Origin: Nitrosomonadales bacterium | Lineage (GTDB): Bacteria; Pseudomonadota; Gammaproteobacteria; Burkholderiales; Gallionellaceae | NCBI GenBank assembly: GCA_016716325.1 | Contig: JADJWO010000003.1 | Coordinates: 1-44,124, forward strand | DNA: 44,124 nucleotides | Direction: 5' to 3' | Part shown: piece after piece, positions 1 to 7,567 of the stretch | Numbering within the stretch: position 1 is the stretch's first letter | Layout: every line of letters starts with the position of its first letter | Translations under genes and position numbers: made by a program | Notes under the pieces: model-generated | What the model was told of the DNA's origin: nothing | Seen by the model: only the letters and a program-made list of their open reading frames with translations | The model's database searches: none

Positions 1-24
1 TGTTTATTCGTAGTGGCCAGCGCG

Positions 25-864
25 ATGAAGATTAGCATTGCGGTGCCCTCCTTCAACTACGGGCGTTATCTCAGGGATTGCCTGTCGAGCATAAGGTCGC
101 AAAGCTATCCGGATTTTGAAGTTTTGATTGCGGATGGCGGATCGAGCGATGAGTCCATGGCTATCATCCGGGAATATTGTGACTTGGACCAACGATTTCG
201 GCTTGTCAGCAGCGAAGACGCAGGGCAAGCAGATGCTGTCGACAAGGCTTTCTGTGAAGCCCAAGGCGACATTCTCTGTTTTTTGAATGCGGATGATGTG
301 TTTTTGTGCGATGACGTGTTTGAGACCATGGTGAAGACATTCACGTCTTACGCCAATGTCTCCATCGTCAGCGCCGAAGGCTACTATCTAGATGCCAAAG
401 GCAAATACATCAAACCGGTGAATTTGCGCTATCACCCGATGGATAACATGGGCTGGATGAAATACCGCACAGCCGTTTTACAGCCGGCCACTTTCTGGCG
501 ACGTGAGGTGTATAAACAGATCCCTTTTAACAAAGAATTCCATTACGTTTTTGATGCCCACTTCTTTTACGAGGCCTATCTGAATTTCTCTTGGCTTTCG
601 ATTCCAAAGGCTGTGGCGGGTTACCGGTTGCATGAAGAAAACAAATCCGTCACGGTCAGACCGAAAAGGATTTTTGAATTGGCAAAACTGGAGCAGCATA
701 AATTTGGCCGCTTCTCCTTGCGGGCGGGATACCTGTTTTTCATTTACGTCTTGGTCTGGTTAATGTCCAAGATACCCTTGGTCGGCCGGCCTTTTACTCG
801 GGTGATTTATCTGCTGGTCAATTCGCTATCCTTTGTTTGCGCCTACAGATTGCCCGGCATTTAG
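25..864 (+). CDS. Family 2 glycosyltransferase
   Basis: This is probably a cytoplasmic glycosyltransferase that adds one sugar of the surface polysaccharide from a nucleotide sugar. The N-terminus (KISIAVPSFNYGRYLRDCL) is the usual GT-A fold start of GT2 enzymes, and FLNADDVF near residue 95 is the metal and nucleotide-sugar binding DXD-type motif. A hydrophobic stretch (YLFFIYVLVWLM, about residues 235-250) suggests membrane association. I chose the ATG at 25 because the family begins directly with this strand. A GTG at 13 is in frame, and the frame is open to the window edge, so an upstream start cannot be excluded. The next gene follows after 15 bases. The sugar specificity cannot be read from the sequence. 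Confidence 0.85.
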   Translation: MKISIAVPSFNYGRYLRDCLSSIRSQSYPDFEVLIADGGSSDESMAIIREYCDLDQRFRLVSSEDAGQADAVDKAFCEAQGDILCFLNADDVFLCDDVFETMVKTFTSYANVSIVSAEGYYLDAKGKYIKPVNLRYHPMDNMGWMKYRTAVLQPATFWRREVYKQIPFNKEFHYVFDAHFFYEAYLNFSWLSIPKAVAGYRLHEENKSVTVRPKRIFELAKLEQHKFGRFSLRAGYLFFIYVLVWLMSKIPLVGRPFTRVIYLLVNSLSFVCAYRLPGI

Positions 865-879
865 TCCGATTGATGGCTT

Positions 880-1752
880 ATGTCGATCATTGAAACTCCA
901 ATCCCTGCTGATCTTGTCGAGAAGAGGAACGCTGCTATCGAGGGCGGCTTGCGCACTAAAAATCAGCTGAGACAACGCACCAAGGGTAAGCCCCTAATCG
1001 CGGTGATTACCGTGGCATTCAACGGCGCGGCAACGCTGGAATGCGCCATCCTCAGTGTGCTGCAACAGACCTATGACAATGTCGAGCACATCATCATCGA
1101 TGGTGGCTCTACCGACGGAACAACGGACATCCTGCGCAAATATGATGACCGCCTGGATTACTGGGTAAGCGAGAAGGATGCCGGCATCTACGATGCGATG
1201 AACAAAGGATTGGCGCTGGCCTCAGGGGATGTTGTTGGATTTCTGAATGCGGATGATTTTTATGCCGATGCCTCGGTGCTGGAGCAGGTCGCATCGGCGT
1301 TCGGCGACGGCGCAACGGAAGCTTGTTATGCCGACCTGGTTTACGTGCATCCGGTCTCGCTCGGGACGGTCAGATACTGGCGCTCCGAGCCTTTCCGCAG
1401 CGGGATGTTTGCTGCCGGCTGGTGTCCGCCTCATCCGACTTTTTATGTGCGCAAAGCGGTCGTGGATCGCTGCGGCGGTTTTGATTTGTCTTTCCGGCTG
1501 GCTGCCGATGCGGAATTCATGCTGCGCTATCTTGAGGGTAACCACGTCCGGACGCGGTATGTCCCCGGAGTCTGGGTAAAGATGCGTTTGGGAGGACAAA
1601 CCAACCAAAGCTGGGCCAATATCGTGCGACAAAACCGGGAAATCATCCGGGCACTGAGAATGCACGGTATCCCAGTCTCATATGTTCGCTTTATCGCGAG
1701 CAAACTGCTGAACCGGATCATCCAGTTCGTGAGGGCTAAAACAGGCCCATGA
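880..1752 (+). CDS. Family 2 glycosyltransferase
   Basis: A 290-residue GT2 protein. The core begins near residue 40 (PLIAVITVAFNGAATLE), followed by IIIDGGSTDGTTDIL and the DXD-type motif GFLNADDFYAD near residue 122. This layout resembles WcaA-like transferases that take a dTDP- or UDP-sugar. The extra roughly 38 N-terminal residues are polar and have no clear function. Its stop overlaps the start of the next gene as ATGA at 1749-1752, so the two are probably translationally coupled. Specificity is unknown. Confidence 0.87.
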   Translation: MSIIETPIPADLVEKRNAAIEGGLRTKNQLRQRTKGKPLIAVITVAFNGAATLECAILSVLQQTYDNVEHIIIDGGSTDGTTDILRKYDDRLDYWVSEKDAGIYDAMNKGLALASGDVVGFLNADDFYADASVLEQVASAFGDGATEACYADLVYVHPVSLGTVRYWRSEPFRSGMFAAGWCPPHPTFYVRKAVVDRCGGFDLSFRLAADAEFMLRYLEGNHVRTRYVPGVWVKMRLGGQTNQSWANIVRQNREIIRALRMHGIPVSYVRFIASKLLNRIIQFVRAKTGP

Positions 1753-3647
1753 GTATTCCCGCCAAAAGGATTCTGGTCACCGGGGCAAGCGGATTCATTG
1801 GCCGGGTCGTGTGTGCGGAGCTGTCCCGCCGTGGATTCGCGGTAACGGGTGCTTCCCGTGATATCGGCAAGCTGGATAGCCGGATTTGCACTGCCGTCCG
1901 GATCGGCGCTATCGATGCGGATACTGACTGGTCAGGTGTCCTCGACGGAATGGACTGTGTCGTCCATTTGGCGGCAAGGGCGCATATCCTGCATGAAGAT
2001 GACACCGATTTTCTTAATGCCTACCGTCATACCAATGTGTGGGGGACGGAGCGGCTAGCCCGTTCGGCGGCGGCGGCGGGTGTAAAGCGCTTGGTCTATG
2101 TCAGCTCCATCGGCGTGAATGGTCTTGTCACCCGCGCCGACTTAAGATTTGCGGAAACAGACCCACCCGCACCGCACAACGATTATTCGCTTTCAAAATG
2201 GGAGGCCGAGCAGGCGCTGCACCGCATCGCAGCAGAAACTGGACTTGAGGTTGTTATCGTGCGCTCGCCGCTGGTCTATGGTCCGGATGCTCCTGGCAAC
2301 TTCGAACAGATGATGCGTGTGCTCGCAAAAGGCATCCCGCTACCGCTGGCCTCAGTGAACAATCAGCGCAGCATGATCTATCTGGAGAATCTGGCCGATG
2401 CCTTGATCGCCTGTGTCACCCATCCCGCTGCTGCCGGCAAGACCTATCTGGTGCGCGACGGCGAAGATATCTCGACGCCGGAGCTGATCAGGCGACTGGC
2501 GCAGGGCATGGGAAGGCCGGCCAGATTGTTGCCGATGCCGGTCGGGTTATTGCGTGGCCTTGGCGCACTGTTCGGGAAAAGCGATGCAGTGACGCGCCTG
2601 ACCAGTTCGCTACAGATCAATGATGGATTGATCCGCATGGAATTGGGTTGGCAACCGAAGTTCACCCTGCGGCAGGGGATGCAAGCGACATCGGACTGGT
2701 ACAGAAAGCACCATTGCACCTCGGGTATTGCCTATCTGGAGCAACATCCGGCAGATGATAGTCATGGTGTTTCCGTTGTGATCGTGAATTACAACGCCGG
2801 AGAGCTATTGCTGGAATCGGCGGCGCAGGCTTGCCGGCAGGCCGAGCAGGTCATCGTCGTAGACAATGCCTCCGGCGACGGTAGCATTGCGGCATTGCGC
2901 AGTGCCCTGCCCATGGTGCGGATCATCGTCAATGATGCAAATCTCGGGTTTGCCGCCGCCTGCAATATCGGCGCAAGGGCGGCAGTCGGGCATCATTTGC
3001 TTTTCCTCAACCCCGATTGCGTCCTGGAGCCGGGTGCGTTGGCTGTTCTTGTCAGGGCAGTACAAAGTGCCGAAGACATCGGCATGGTCGGCGGCATGCT
3101 TACCAATCAGGATGGTACCGAGCAGGCTGGCGGGCGTCGTGCCGTGCCGACGCCGTGGCGTTCCTTCGTCAGGGCGTTCGGCTTGCGTTCGCTGGCGCAG
3201 CGTTATCCCCGGTTGTTCGACGATTTTACCTTGCACAAGCAGCCGCTGCCGGACAGGCCGGTCGAGGTCGAGGCGATTTCCGGCGCCTGCATGCTGGTGC
3301 GCCGCGATGCTCTGGAAGAGATCGGGTTGCTGGACGAAGGTTATTTCATGCACTGCGAGGATCTGGACTGGTGCATGAGGTTTCGCCGCAAAGGCTGGAA
3401 GATCCTGTTTGTGCCGGATGCGCGCATGGTTCATCACAAGGGGCATTGCAGCAAAGTCAGCCCGGTGTTCGTCGAGTGGAACAAGCACAAGGGCATGCTG
3501 CGCTTCTACAACAAGTTTTTCAGGCACCAGTATCCCGGATTGTTGATGATGCTGGTGATGGCTGGCGTGTGGATGCGTTTCCTGGCTGTCACGACCTATC
3601 TCATGCTGGATCGAGGATTGCGCGCATTGGGGTTGCGGCGTGACTGA
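1749..3647 (+). CDS. Fusion: NAD-dependent sugar epimerase/dehydratase (SDR) plus GT2 glycosyltransferase
   Basis: A single 632-residue frame joins two enzymes normally encoded separately. Residues 1 to about 325 form an extended SDR: the Rossmann motif GASGFIG lies at 12-18, a catalytic YSLSK (YxxxK) near 150, and a typical VRSPLVYGP strand follows. From about residue 340 a GT2 domain starts (SVVIVNYNAGELLLE) with FLNPDCVLEPG and the rhamnosyltransferase-type block HCEDLDWCMRFRRKGW and VHHKGHCSK. The C-terminus is hydrophobic (LLMMLVMAGVWMRFLAVTTYLM). No stop or frame change occurs at the junction (about 2720-2770). One polypeptide may couple 4-epimerisation or reduction of a nucleotide sugar to its transfer. 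Loss of a stop codon between two former genes is the likely origin. Confidence 0.85.
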   Translation: MSIPAKRILVTGASGFIGRVVCAELSRRGFAVTGASRDIGKLDSRICTAVRIGAIDADTDWSGVLDGMDCVVHLAARAHILHEDDTDFLNAYRHTNVWGTERLARSAAAAGVKRLVYVSSIGVNGLVTRADLRFAETDPPAPHNDYSLSKWEAEQALHRIAAETGLEVVIVRSPLVYGPDAPGNFEQMMRVLAKGIPLPLASVNNQRSMIYLENLADALIACVTHPAAAGKTYLVRDGEDISTPELIRRLAQGMGRPARLLPMPVGLLRGLGALFGKSDAVTRLTSSLQINDGLIRMELGWQPKFTLRQGMQATSDWYRKHHCTSGIAYLEQHPADDSHGVSVVIVNYNAGELLLESAAQACRQAEQVIVVDNASGDGSIAALRSALPMVRIIVNDANLGFAAACNIGARAAVGHHLLFLNPDCVLEPGALAVLVRAVQSAEDIGMVGGMLTNQDGTEQAGGRRAVPTPWRSFVRAFGLRSLAQRYPRLFDDFTLHKQPLPDRPVEVEAISGACMLVRRDALEEIGLLDEGYFMHCEDLDWCMRFRRKGWKILFVPDARMVHHKGHCSKVSPVFVEWNKHKGMLRFYNKFFRHQYPGLLMMLVMAGVWMRFLAVTTYLMLDRGLRALGLRRD

Positions 3648-4541
3648 TACGGTGGGGGTGCTGGGCGCGACCAGCATGGTCGGCCAAAGTCTGCTGCCGT
3701 CGTTGGCCGCCATGGGTTGGAGGGTGCGCGCCTTTTCACGGCGGGCGTGGGAGTCGGGGCGGTTTCCGGTAATGGTGATGAAATTGTTTTCCATACCCTT
3801 GCAACAGGCGTTCCGGATATTGCCGGAGAGCATATTCCTTACTGGATATGTCTTGCGCCCATATGGGTGTTGCCGGAGTATTTCGCCCTGCTGGAGACTT
3901 GTCAGGCAAAACGGGTCGTTGCCCTGGGTTCCACCAGTGTTTTTACCAAACAGGATTCTCCGGATATCGCCGAACAAGATGTTGCGGACAGGCTGCGCAA
4001 TGGCGAACAGCGATTGATTGCATGGGCGGAGGCGCGTCAAATCGAATGGGTGATCCTGCGTCCAACGCTGATCTATGGTCTGGGGCGCGATCACAACCTG
4101 TGCGAGATTGCGCGGATCATCTCGCGGTTTGGTTTCTTTCCTTTGCTGGGTAAGGCGCAAGGCTTGCGCCAACAGGTTCACGTCGAGGATGTGGCCCATG
4201 CCTGCGCGTCAGCACTATCAAGTCCGCAGGCGATCAATCATGCCTACAATCTTTCCGGTGCCGAACAGGTGACTTACCGGGAAATGGTTTCGCAGTATTC
4301 GATGCGCTTTGGCAAGTAAGCGCGGTTTGTCGGTGTCCCGATTGCCGCCTTCCGCATGGCGATCGCTTGTATGCGGATGTTGCCGAGGTTCCGCAAATGG
4401 TCTGTGGGTATGGCCGAACGGATGAGTAACGATCTGGCCTTCGATCATGCCGAGGCGGCACGCGATCTTGGATTTTCACCGCGCCCATTTCAGCTTGCCA
4501 GAACCGACCTGCCTGATTCGCTAACAGTCGGTCCGCACTAA
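3640..4541 (+). pseudogene. Broken NAD-dependent epimerase/dehydratase-like (SDR) gene
   Basis: The reading begins at GTG 3640, overlapping the fusion gene by 8 bases, with a Rossmann start (VGVLGATSMVGQSLLP). Near 3745-3775, in a G-rich stretch, the homologous frame changes. It continues from about 3775 as IPYWICLAPIWVLPEYF, VVALGSTSVFTK and LRPTLIYGLGRDHNL, all typical of atypical SDRs in these clusters. A TAA at 4317-4319 then interrupts the frame. The same frame downstream still reads like the family C-terminus (WSVGMAERMSNDLAFDH, DLGFSPRPF) to the stop at 4539-4541. One indel plus one nonsense change (CAA to TAA would suffice) would repair it. It is either a decaying gene or sequence error. 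Confidence 0.7.
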
Positions 4542-4551
4542 GTCAATATGT

Positions 4552-4591
4552 CGTTCGGCATATATGAACGGATGCGCGCAGCGAATATAAT
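4552..4591 (+). promoter_or_regulatory. Candidate sigma-70 promoter with a dyad upstream of the rfb genes
   Basis: A perfect -10 hexamer TATAAT lies at 4586-4591, 36 bases before the first rfbB-like ATG (4627). No good -35 box sits 17 bases upstream. Instead there is a dyad, CGTTC at 4552-4556 and GAACG at 4566-4570, around an AT-rich core containing CATATATG, which could be an activator or repressor site. The 85 bases between the broken SDR gene and rfbB hold nothing else. Confidence 0.45.
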
Positions 4592-4626
4592 CCCGTCCCT
4601 CGAATATGGGAGAGACGGTCAAAAGC

Positions 4627-4970
4627 ATGATTCTGGTTACAGGTGGAGCAGGTTTCATCGGCTCGAATTTTAGTTCCGGCATAACGCGCATTCGCGCATT
4701 AGCCTGCACTGAAATTCGAGCGAAGGGTTTTGTCATACGGGAAGCGGTCTTATGATCCTGGTTACAGGTGGAGCAGGTTTTATCGGCTCCGAAAATTTTG
4801 TGCTGGACTGGTTCTCGCAGAACGACGAAGGGCATCGTCAATCCTGATTACAGGTGGAGCAGGTTTTACGCCTGGGACTTCGCGCAGAACGACGAGGGCA
4901 GTCTCTGGATAAGCTGACTTACGCCGGGAATCTGGAGCCCCCCAACCGGACGATGCGCGTCATGTCTTTG
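4627..4970 (+). repeat. Scrambled, triplicated rfbB start region
   Basis: The first roughly 40 bases expected for rfbB, encoding ILVTGGAGFIGS, occur three times: at 4627-4672, 4752-4800 and 4841-4869. The copies differ at several bases and are followed by progressively longer but damaged pieces of downstream rfbB sequence (LDW..QND-like at 4803-4830, and again QND-like at 4883-4896). None leads in frame into the intact part of rfbB, because the copy-3 frame hits TAA at 4910-4912. The stretch 4913-4970 keeps recognisable rfbB sequence (KLTYAGNLE in a shifted frame) with bases missing. This is either a real rearrangement or an assembly of conflicting reads. Confidence 0.8.
4661..4721 (+). repeat. 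Imperfect hairpin between rfbB start copies 1 and 2
   Basis: The arms 4661-4680 and 4702-4721 pair over about 20 positions with two mismatches and one G-T pair. The loop of about 21 bases contains a doubled CGCGCATT. The 5' arm begins with bases that belong to rfbB copy 1 (gctcgaatttt), so the structure looks grown onto, or inserted at, that point. Confidence 0.6.
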
Positions 4971-6004
4971 TGCAGGGCGATATCGGTGACGCAGGACTGA
5001 TCGGAGGACTGTTGTCCCAATATCGACCTCGCGCCATTATCAACTTTGCTGCGGAAAGCCATGTGGATCGCTCCATCCTCGGCCCGGAAGATTTCATACA
5101 AACCAACGTCGTCGGCACCTTCCATCTGCTCGAGGCAGTTCGCGCCTACTGGCAAGGCCTCCCCTCGCCCGCAGGCGGGAGAGGGGTTGGGGGAGAGGGT
5201 GTCACGCAAGAGACCTTCCGATTCCTGCATGTGTCCACCGATGAAGTGTATGGTTCGCTAACCAAGGACGAGCCGGCTTTCAGCGAGACGCGCCGCTACG
5301 AACCGAACAGCCCTTATTCCGCCAGCAAGGCGGCCAGCGACCATCTGGTGCGCGCCTACCACCATACCTATGGCCTGCCGGTACTGACCACCAACTGTTC
5401 CAACAACTACGGGCCGTACCATTTCCCGGAGAAACTCATTCCGCTGATGATCGTCAATGCACTCGCGGGCAAACCCTTGCCGATATATGGCGACGGTCAG
5501 CAGATTCGCGACTGGCTGTATGTAAAGGATCATTGCAGCGCGATCCGCCGCGTGCTGGAAGCGGGCAAGGTCGGGGAGGTTTACAACGTCGGTGGCTGGA
5601 ACGAGAAAGCCAACCTTGAGATCGTCCATACCATATGCGACATTCTGGACGAGTTGCGACCTTTGAGGCTGGAAAGTGGGGAGTTGGAAGTGGGAAGTGG
5701 GAAAGACGCTGCTCCTAGCCCCTCGCTGCGCGCTCCCCACTCCCCACTCCCCACTCCCCACTCCCCATCTGCCACTTACCGTTCTTTAATCGCCTTCGTT
5801 GCCGACCGCCCCGGTCATGACCGCCGCTACGCGATCGATGCGCACAAGATCGAGCGCGAACTCGGCTGGAAGCCGGCCGAGACTTTCAGGACCGGCATCC
5901 GGAAAACAGTGCAGTGGTATCTGGACAATCAGGCATGGGTAGACAACGTGCAGTCAGGGGCTTATCGGCAGTGGGTCGAAAAAAACTACGCAGAGAGAAC
6001 TTGA
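4970..6004 (+). CDS. rfbB: dTDP-glucose 4,6-dehydratase, N-terminus missing
   Basis: RfbB converts dTDP-glucose to dTDP-4-keto-6-deoxyglucose, the common precursor of the deoxysugars made by this locus. Family blocks seen are INFAAESHVDRSI, FLHVSTDEVYGSL, the catalytic YSASKAASDHLVRAY (YxxxK), NNYGPYHFPEKLIPL, GDGQQIRDWLYVKDH and RPGHDRRYAID. The open frame from GTG 4970 lacks the roughly 60 N-terminal residues with the NAD-binding GGAGFIG, which lie damaged upstream (4627-4970). Two low-complexity inserts interrupt the protein in frame: a palindromic repeat at about 5159-5203 (read as GLPSPAGGRGVGGEG) and a heptamer-repeat insert at 5669-5778 (PHSPLPTPHSP-like). As written it could not bind NAD, so activity depends on whether the 5' end is real. 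Confidence 0.85.
   Translation: MQGDIGDAGLIGGLLSQYRPRAIINFAAESHVDRSILGPEDFIQTNVVGTFHLLEAVRAYWQGLPSPAGGRGVGGEGVTQETFRFLHVSTDEVYGSLTKDEPAFSETRRYEPNSPYSASKAASDHLVRAYHHTYGLPVLTTNCSNNYGPYHFPEKLIPLMIVNALAGKPLPIYGDGQQIRDWLYVKDHCSAIRRVLEAGKVGEVYNVGGWNEKANLEIVHTICDILDELRPLRLESGELEVGSGKDAAPSPSLRAPHSPLPTPHSPSATYRSLIAFVADRPGHDRRYAIDAHKIERELGWKPAETFRTGIRKTVQWYLDNQAWVDNVQSGAYRQWVEKNYAERT
5159..5203 (+). repeat. Palindromic CCCTCTCCC-type repeat inside rfbB
   Basis: The stretch holds the inverted pair CCCCTCGCCCGC / GCGGGAGAGGGG, followed by TTGGGGGAGAGGGT. It is read in frame through rfbB at a place where RfbB proteins have a short variable loop between the RAYW helix and FRFLHVSTDEVYG. Related copies are at 33997-34107 (inside capD) and 41089-41128 (intergenic). 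Confidence 0.75.
5669..5778 (+). mobile_element. Miniature inverted heptamer element inside rfbB
   Basis: A G-rich block (5669-5702, units like AGTGGGG and AGTGGGA) is followed by about 30 unique bases and a C-rich block of ACTCCCC units (5733-5768). This gives a G-rich/C-rich inverted arrangement. It is translated in frame within RfbB, replacing the short loop before the YRSLIAFV strand. The left end CTGGAAAGTGGG matches the left end of the larger unit at 7050 (11 of 12 bases), and CCACTTACC at the right end is shared with 7618-7626. Some right-end bases may be native codons, so that boundary is uncertain. Confidence 0.6.
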
Positions 6005-6030
6005 TGGAAGTCAGTAGATATTCCTGCAAC

Positions 6031-6143
6031 GTCATTCCCGCGCAGGCGGGAATCCAGCGGTTTTATAAAATAGGCTTTGACGTTTTGTACCCGGGTTGCG
6101 TATGCCTTCTTTGTGACTGGATTCCCGCCTGCGCGGGAATGAC
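6031..6143. repeat. dRS3/NIME-like inverted repeat pair between rfbB and rfbD
   Basis: A perfect 27-base inverted repeat (arms 6031-6057 and 6117-6143) flanks 59 bases. Each arm carries the palindrome ATTCCCGCGCAGGCGGGAAT, which fits the ATTCCC-N8-GGGAAT consensus of Neisseria dRS3 repeats. Pairs of dRS3 around a short core form the Neisseria intergenic mosaic elements. The element fills nearly the whole rfbB-rfbD gap and ends 21 bases before the rfbD ATG. A transcript could fold it into a long hairpin. Confidence 0.8.
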
Positions 6144-6164
6144 AAATTCCTTAAAGGCTTGCTG

Positions 6165-7067
6165 ATGAAAATCCTCTTGCTCGGCAAGAACGGCCAGGTT
6201 GGATGGGAGCTGCAACGCAGCCTTGCGCCGCTGGGCGAGCTGGTCGCGCTGGATCGCAACAGCAGGGAGCACTGCGGCGATCTGGCAGACCTTGGGGGAC
6301 TTGCAGATACGGTACGCGCCGTTGCACCGGACGTGATCGTCAATGCCGCTGCCTATACCGCGGTGGATAAGGCCGAGAGCGAAGCGGATCTGGCGCGCAC
6401 GATCAATGCGCGCGCCCCCGGTGTGCTGGCGGAGGAAGCCGGGCGCAGCGATGCATGGCTGGTTCATTATTCAACCGACTATGTGTTCGATGGCGGCGGG
6501 GACAAGCCCTGGACAGAAAGCGATGCCGCCGGCCCGCTCAATGTATATGGTGCGACCAAGCTGGAAGGCGAGCAGATGATCCGGCAATCCGGCTGCAAAC
6601 ATCTCATCTTCCGCACCAGTTGGGTGTATGGCGCGCGCGGTGGCAATTTCGCGAAGACCATGCTGAAACTGGCACAGGAACGCGACAGCCTCAGTGTCAT
6701 CGACGACCAGTTCGGCGCGCCTACCGGCGCGGACCTGCTGGCGGATGTCACCGCGCACGCGATCCGCATCGCGCAACAGGAAGCCGGGGTGGCGGGCATG
6801 TATCATCTGGCCGCTTCAGGCGAGACTTCGTGGCACGGCTACGCAAGCTTCGTTCTAGATTTTGCCCGCCAAGCGGGAATTGCGCTCAAGGTGGCTCCGG
6901 AAGCGGTCAAGGCGGTTCCGACCAGCGCGTTCCCGACGCCCGCAACGCGTCCGCATAACTCGCGGCTGGATTGTGATAAGTTGCGCAAGACATTCGATCT
7001 GAGCCTGCCGTGCTGGCAGGCCGGAGTCGAGCGCATGCTCACTGAAATTCTGGATAGTGGGAAGTAG
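6165..7067 (+). CDS. rfbD: dTDP-4-dehydrorhamnose reductase
   Basis: RfbD carries out the last step to dTDP-L-rhamnose, the NAD(P)H-dependent reduction of dTDP-4-keto-L-rhamnose. It starts with MKILLLGKNGQVGWELQ (GxxGxxG type). It also has VNAAAYTAVDKAE, HYSTDYVFDG, the catalytic NVYGATKLEGE (YxxxK) and FRTSWVYGARGGNF. At 300 residues it is full length for the family. I prefer the ATG at 6165, with AAAGG about 7 bases upstream, over the TTG at 6159. The last residues (DSGK) and the stop at 7065-7067 lie inside the left end of the heptamer element, so the native C-terminus has probably been replaced by a few residues. Confidence 0.93.
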   Translation: MKILLLGKNGQVGWELQRSLAPLGELVALDRNSREHCGDLADLGGLADTVRAVAPDVIVNAAAYTAVDKAESEADLARTINARAPGVLAEEAGRSDAWLVHYSTDYVFDGGGDKPWTESDAAGPLNVYGATKLEGEQMIRQSGCKHLIFRTSWVYGARGGNFAKTMLKLAQERDSLSVIDDQFGAPTGADLLADVTAHAIRIAQQEAGVAGMYHLAASGETSWHGYASFVLDFARQAGIALKVAPEAVKAVPTSAFPTPATRPHNSRLDCDKLRKTFDLSLPCWQAGVERMLTEILDSGK

Positions 7068-7210
7068 GGGGAGTGGGGAGTGGGGAGTGGGGAGTGGGGA
7101 GTGGGGAGTGGGGAGTGGGGAGTGGGGGTGGGGGGGGGAGTGGGGGGGGGGGAGGGGGGAGTGGGGAGTGGGGAGTGGGGAGTGGGGAGGGGGGAGTGGG
7201 GAGTGGGGAG
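7065..7210 (+). repeat. GGGGAGT heptanucleotide tandem array
   Basis: About twenty tandem units of GGGGAGT run on the + strand, with a degenerate all-purine centre (about 7126-7160) containing long G runs. It resembles the short tandemly repeated heptanucleotides (STRR) known from filamentous cyanobacteria. None of the three frames contains a stop in either orientation. The G runs could form quadruplexes in DNA or RNA. The last units supply the Shine-Dalgarno-like GGAG before the ATG at 7214. Confidence 0.9.
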
Positions 7211-7213
7211 TAA

Positions 7214-7567
7214 ATGGGAAAACCGCACGAACAATTAGATGCATGGAAGTTTGCGATGCAGTTGGTTAAAGCGGTGTATCAACTCACGGCAGATTTTCCG
7301 GTAGAGGAACGTTATGGACTCGCACAACAAATGAGACGCGCAGCAGTATCAATACCCAGCAATATCGCCGAAGGAGCCGGACGAAACGGCGCAAAAGAAT
7401 ATTTGCACTTCATCGGTATTTCACGCGGCTCACTAGCCGAGCTGGAAACGCAACTTCAATTGGCAGTAATGCTTGATTTTGTTGCGTCCGAACACACCGC
7501 ATTTGACCTGGCCGATCGTACCGGGAAATTATTGACTGGCCTGCACAAAAAATGGAGCACCCAATGA
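7214..7567 (+). CDS. Four-helix-bundle protein, 23S rRNA intervening-sequence (IVP/S23) family
   Basis: A 117-residue protein of the IVP family. Visible blocks are LDAWKFAMQLV, GLAQQMRRAAVSIPSNIAEG, GAKEYLHFIGISRGSLAELE and TQLQLAVML, which are the family hallmarks. Members are found in 23S rRNA intervening sequences and as stand-alone genes, and the Avd proteins of diversity-generating retroelements share the fold. Their biochemical role is unknown. No reverse transcriptase or rRNA lies near this copy. It starts at ATG 7214 just after the GGGGAGT array, with GGAG at 7200 and 7207. Its stop overlaps the rfbA ATG (7564-7567), so it is translationally coupled to rfbA. Composition is more AT-rich than the rfb genes around it, which fits a separate origin. 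Confidence 0.9.
   Translation: MGKPHEQLDAWKFAMQLVKAVYQLTADFPVEERYGLAQQMRRAAVSIPSNIAEGAGRNGAKEYLHFIGISRGSLAELETQLQLAVMLDFVASEHTAFDLADRTGKLLTGLHKKWSTQ

Noticed and set aside
2805..4199. A 464-codon open frame on the - strand opposite the fusion gene and the SDR gene
   Set aside because: It is the antisense shadow of well-supported + strand coding sequence, and its composition (many His, Arg, Gln) has no domain pattern.
6839..7244. Long open frames reading as SPLPTPHSP repeats on the - strand and GEWGVGS repeats on the + strand
   Set aside because: The heptamer array has no stops in any frame, so these frames are a by-product of the repeat. They have no start signals or family similarity.
7214..7567. 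A diversity-generating retroelement, because the four-helix gene is related to Avd
   Set aside because: No reverse transcriptase, template repeat or variable repeat is present nearby. The protein fits the general IVP family.
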